A stretch of DNA of 9,753 bases from Phycisphaerales bacterium (lineage in GTDB: Bacteria; Planctomycetota; Phycisphaerae; Sedimentisphaerales; Anaerobacaceae). Of this stretch, positions 6,802-9,753 are shown piece by piece (position 1 is the first letter of the stretch; each line of letters starts with the position of its first letter). Location of the stretch: NCBI GenBank assembly GCA_003533825.1, contig DQCG01000229.1, positions 1 through 9,753 on the forward strand, in the 5' to 3' direction. Position numbers and translations under genes: made by a program. The notes below the pieces were generated by a model. It was not told the DNA's origin, did not search any database, and was given only the letters and a program-made list of their open reading frames with translations.

Positions 6802-8418
6802 TTATCCTACAACCTCAAATCCAATCAAAGCGGCTAAATCCTTAATCTTTTGTCTGTGGTCGCCATAAAACACTACTCGATGGCATCCCCATCTATCACG
6901 CCGGAGTTGTCTAAATGGCTTATTAAGACTTAAAGCCAACTTCGTTCTACAAATTCTGTTATTGAAGTCTTTATAGAGATAGTTGCCATCAACAGTTCTG
7001 CCGGTATAGACTTCCATTTCTTTATCGTATGCATTAACCTTAACCACTGAGACAACCTCATCTATCGGCCATTCTACACATATAGCGACAAGAGTGATGT
7101 GTTCCTTTTCGAGCTGTTTGTTTGCTCGGACTTGTTCATCCCTTCTCCACGCCCTTTTGGGGTCCGTCGTGTCCCAGCCTAATTCATAGTATGCGTGGTT
7201 TCTTATCGTATAAGGTACTCTGTCATTGCCATGAGGATTAATTGGGCCATAACAATGACCAATAACCATCATGTTCTTGGGAATCTCGCTCGCCGGCACC
7301 GCCGGCGGAAATCCTCCTAACACATCCCCTACAAAACCCGGCCTGCCTGTCAAATAAGTTACAACTGTCTGAGTAAGTAAAGAATTTACAAGACTCTCGC
7401 AGCAGACAGGTATGTGTTCTTTAGCCAACTCCATTTCCGCTAAGGGAGGCATGGCCTTTATTACGCCGTCTGGAATAAGAGCCCAGCTACTCGGTGTTAT
7501 CGCATCGGCATCATACTTTTTCATTAATTTCTTGTAAGCGATATATAACCCAGCCGAGCGTATTACATCTTCTCGTGTGACACCAATTACTGCTTTAGCA
7601 TCACTTATCCACGTATCGGCAATCCTTTCCGCTTTTTCCCTTGCGACCTTTTCAATTTCCCGAATTAATTCCTTAGACCCGGCGACTACAATGGCTACCC
7701 CTAAAGACTTCTTTAATCTGCTGGGATAGGTTTTATCGTAATCATCTAATGGGGCATTCACTGCACCCCAGCCCTTTAGACCTATCGGGTCGATTCTATT
7801 ATAATCTTGGACGGTTAACAGTTTTGTATTCTTTATCCTTCTTATAACATCAAATAGTCTAATTTTTTCCGCCAGTATGTCGCCGCCCAAGGGGGTTGGA
7901 ATGTCACCAAGCACGAATTGAGACGCATCACTTGAAAAACCCGCAGTACTGTAAGTAGCTGTAATAAATCTCGTCCCATATTTTTCCCCAAGAGCTACGG
8001 CATTTTTAAATCCAACTTGCGAGTTGGAAAAACTGCAATCTACAATTATCGTAGGCAACCCAGTCAGCAGGTATCTCTTGTCTGAAAAACCACCGAAAAA
8101 TAGAATCAACCCATCTAAATCACTTTTCAAGTTTTCTATATTTTGAAGAATCGAATTGCTTTTCTTGTCATCTACTTCTGTTTCGGGGTCTCTATAGTCT
8201 GGTGAATCTACTATATCTTTTCCGACAAACTTAACCCCCTCACACCTGCTCTCCAGTGCACTCAAAATTTCACCTGACAAGTTTGCAGGGAGCGAGAAGA
8301 ACACTGTGTACACCCTGGCCTTTTCAGTATTCGACAAATCTGCAGCGCCAGAATTCACCAGGGGAGCGAAACCTGCGATTACCATCAAACAAACTATGTG
8401 AACACATTGCTTTGCCAT
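6802..8418 (-). CDS. exported L-fucose/L-arabinose isomerase-like protein, full-length paralog
   Basis: This 538-aa product has a Sec signal peptide (residues 1 to about 26, NSGAA-D). ATG 8418 has AGAGAGGGG (8427-8435) 8 bases upstream. An N-terminal alpha/beta domain (about 34-190) precedes a central and C-terminal part in which I recognise the sugar-isomerase superfamily layout. CES (340-342) followed by FVGD (362-365) matches the CEGD...D pattern that supplies metal-binding Glu and Asp. GHC (387-389), CRTKLAL (490-496) and WGCHRVVFYGDH (510-521) match the C-terminal beta domain, with the last metal-binding His. Candidate ligands are Glu341, Asp365 and His513. Family members normally isomerise aldoses and ketoses in the cytoplasm, so an exported copy is unusual. 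It may act on sugars in the periplasm, or serve as a binding protein. It lies 37 bp downstream of a shorter paralog, in a likely operon. The fold assignment is moderate and the reaction is unproven. Confidence 0.65.
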   Translation of the reverse strand: MAKQCVHIVCLMVIAGFAPLVNSGAADLSNTEKARVYTVFFSLPANLSGEILSALESRCEGVKFVGKDIVDSPDYRDPETEVDDKKSNSILQNIENLKSDLDGLILFFGGFSDKRYLLTGLPTIIVDCSFSNSQVGFKNAVALGEKYGTRFITATYSTAGFSSDASQFVLGDIPTPLGGDILAEKIRLFDVIRRIKNTKLLTVQDYNRIDPIGLKGWGAVNAPLDDYDKTYPSRLKKSLGVAIVVAGSKELIREIEKVAREKAERIADTWISDAKAVIGVTREDVIRSAGLYIAYKKLMKKYDADAITPSSWALIPDGVIKAMPPLAEMELAKEHIPVCCESLVNSLLTQTVVTYLTGRPGFVGDVLGGFPPAVPASEIPKNMMVIGHCYGPINPHGNDRVPYTIRNHAYYELGWDTTDPKRAWRRDEQVRANKQLEKEHITLVAICVEWPIDEVVSVVKVNAYDKEMEVYTGRTVDGNYLYKDFNNRICRTKLALSLNKPFRQLRRDRWGCHRVVFYGDHRQKIKDLAALIGFEVVG

Positions 8419-8455
8419 AGATCATTCCCCTCTCTTGGTTTTCTTATTATCTGTC

Positions 8456-9616
8456 TTATTCTACAACCTCAAATCCAGTCAAAGCTGCAAACTCCTTGAT
8501 CTCACTTCTAAGATTGCCATAAAACATTACTTGATGGCATCCCCAACTCCCAAACCACTTGTTACCCCTGAATACTCCCTCGTCTGGACGGGAAGGTAAT
8601 AGATAGGACTCTTCCGGATTGTCAAGTCGAATGACTGCCTTGTTTCTACAGATCTCATCCCGAAAATTGCGATAGAGAGCATTGCCATCGAGTATTGTAC
8701 CGGTATGGATTGATACCTTTTTCCTATATACATCAAACTTGATAACCGAGACAGATTCATCTGTTGGCCAAGTTACCGTTGGAGCAGTGAGAGTAGCCTC
8801 CGGCGGAATGTGCTCAGGTCGCGCACCCGTATTCATGATATGATCTCTGATCGTATAAGGAATTCTATCGTCCCCATGAGGAGTGATTGGAGCACCACAG
8901 TGAGCGATAATGATCACGTTCTTGGGACGATCACCAATCGGTTCAAAACTCCAGTCATTTAAAATGTCCCCATCAAACCCGGCATTGCCTCCTGTTATAT
9001 ACTGCCCAATCAGCATCGTAGCTAAGCAATCTATATGAGCCTGACAGGAACCTGGTACGTGTTTTTTGCTGAACTCCATCCAAGCCATGGCAGGCAGCGC
9101 GCTTAATTTCTTCTGTTTCTTGAACATGTGCCAGCTGGTTAATGTCACTGCCTGGGCATCGTATTTCTCATATAATTCATTAAGTCCCAGGTATAACTTA
9201 GCTGCTCTTATTACATCTTTTCTTTTGACACCTCTCCTTACTTCTGTGGCTTCATTTATCCACACATCGGCCATTTTTTCGGCTTCTTTTTCAGTAATTT
9301 TCTCAATTTCCTGATTTAGCTCCTTGAGCCTTACAATCTTTATATCTATACCAAGATACTCCTTTAATCTCTTGGGATAGATCCGATCATACTCCGATGG
9401 CTCTTCCGCCATGGTTACCGGCCAACCGAACTGGTCCAATGGATTAATTTTATCATAATCCTGGACGGTTAAAATTTTTGCGCCCTTCAATTGTTTTATC
9501 GCTCTTTCCACCGAATTATGCTTTAACTCTGCACAGCCCATACTTGCTAATGTCACAACACTTGCCATTAGCGCCAAACAAGATACACAACCAAATTTTT
9601 CTAATTTTTCTACCAT
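8456..9616 (-). CDS. exported isomerase-like paralog lacking the N-terminal domain
   Basis: This 386-aa product is clearly homologous to the C-terminal two-thirds (from about residue 198) of the neighbouring 538-aa protein. Shared blocks include KILTVQDYDKINP (47-59), KRKDVIRAAKLYLG, PHGDDRIPYTIRDH (246-259), CRNKAVIRLD and WGCHQVMFYGN (358-368). Its signal sequence ends LASMGC (Cys28), a weak lipobox, so it may be a lipoprotein. The sequence then passes almost directly into the homologous core, so the about 160-residue N-terminal domain is absent. Where the paralog has CES, this protein has CQA (Gln192), so the expected Glu metal ligand is lost. Asp217 and His361 remain. An active isomerase is therefore doubtful, and a binding or scaffolding role is possible. 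ATG 9616 has only a weak purine-rich AAGAAGAAAG upstream. It is the first gene of the likely two-gene operon. Confidence 0.65.
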   Translation of the reverse strand: MVEKLEKFGCVSCLALMASVVTLASMGCAELKHNSVERAIKQLKGAKILTVQDYDKINPLDQFGWPVTMAEEPSEYDRIYPKRLKEYLGIDIKIVRLKELNQEIEKITEKEAEKMADVWINEATEVRRGVKRKDVIRAAKLYLGLNELYEKYDAQAVTLTSWHMFKKQKKLSALPAMAWMEFSKKHVPGSCQAHIDCLATMLIGQYITGGNAGFDGDILNDWSFEPIGDRPKNVIIIAHCGAPITPHGDDRIPYTIRDHIMNTGARPEHIPPEATLTAPTVTWPTDESVSVIKFDVYRKKVSIHTGTILDGNALYRNFRDEICRNKAVIRLDNPEESYLLPSRPDEGVFRGNKWFGSWGCHQVMFYGNLRSEIKEFAALTGFEVVE

Positions 9617-9644
9617 GATTCTTTGCTTTCTTCTTAGTAACCGT

Positions 9645-9668
9645 TCAGGCCCTTCGGGCCTGATTTTT
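9645..9668 (+). terminator. rho-independent terminator-like hairpin, rightward
   Basis: TCAGGCCC (9645-9652) and GGGCCTGA (9656-9663) are perfectly complementary around TTC and are followed by TTTTT (9664-9668), a textbook intrinsic terminator on the plus strand. No rightward gene ends before it, because the adjacent gene runs leftward from 9616. On the minus strand it falls in the 5' leader of that gene, without a U-run. It may block antisense transcription or be a relic of a lost gene. Confidence 0.5.
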
Positions 9669-9721
9669 CAGTTCGGCCGGTCAACACAAGCTGTCGCAAA
9701 ACAACAACTCAGAATCAGTGT

Positions 9722-9744
9722 GCCCATTCTCGGGCTGTTGTCAA
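9722..9744 (-). promoter_or_regulatory. weak candidate promoter of the isomerase-like operon
   Basis: On the minus strand a perfect -35 hexamer TTGACA (9739-9744) lies about 125 bases upstream of ATG 9616. Sixteen to seventeen bases further on the sequence reads CACACTG, a poor -10. The spacer carries the inverted repeat GCCC-GAGAAT-GGGC, which could be an operator. Without a good -10 this stays speculative. Confidence 0.2.
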
Positions 9745-9753
9745 GGTCTTTTT

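Noticed and set aside
1..9753. tRNA genes, CRISPR arrays, or phage-defence or toxin-antitoxin cassettes
   Set aside because: I found no T-loop/acceptor pattern, no regularly spaced repeats, and no proteins of those families in any substantial frame.

Overview
The window suggests a member of the PVC/Planctomycetota-type bacteria (Phycisphaerae-like, Lentisphaerae or a neighbouring candidate phylum). The evidence is two Gfo/Idh/MocA oxidoreductases that each start with a twin-arginine (Tat) signal, an exported alpha/beta-hydrolase, exported sugar-isomerase-like proteins, loose gene packing and moderate base composition. This placement is an inference from family habits, not from a marker gene.

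Layout, left to right. (1) 182-2041 (+): an exported CocE/PepX-type serine hydrolase carrying the residues of alpha-amino-acid ester hydrolases. (2) 2042-3264: 1.2 kb without a credible gene. Most of it (about 2186-3033) looks like one large structured RNA whose sense strand is minus, with many hairpins, GNRA-type loops and a group II intron domain V/VI-like 3' end but no maturase. A 9-bp direct repeat flanks it. (3) 3265-4452 (+) and 4529-5809 (-): two convergent, divergent-in-sequence Gfo/Idh/MocA oxidoreductases with Tat signals. (4) 5834-6801: about 1 kb with a candidate promoter for the 4529-5809 gene, a long inverted repeat, and a fragment of the C-terminal end of an IS91-like transposase (6327-6686, minus). 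(5) 8456-9616 and 6802-8418 (both minus, 37 bp apart, likely one operon): two paralogous exported proteins resembling the L-fucose/L-arabinose isomerase superfamily. The downstream copy (538 aa) keeps the N-terminal domain and the presumed metal ligands. The upstream copy (386 aa) lacks the N-terminal domain and has Gln at the first ligand position. (6) 9617-9753: the operon's upstream region, with a strong hairpin plus T-run that points away from the operon.

The protein-coding genes share a theme: exported enzymes or sugar-binding folds acting on carbohydrates, or on small amides and esters, outside the cytoplasm. They are not one tight operon, and a joint pathway is only an inference. The most unusual items are the large RNA-like element and the exported isomerase-like pair in which one member seems to have lost catalytic ability.
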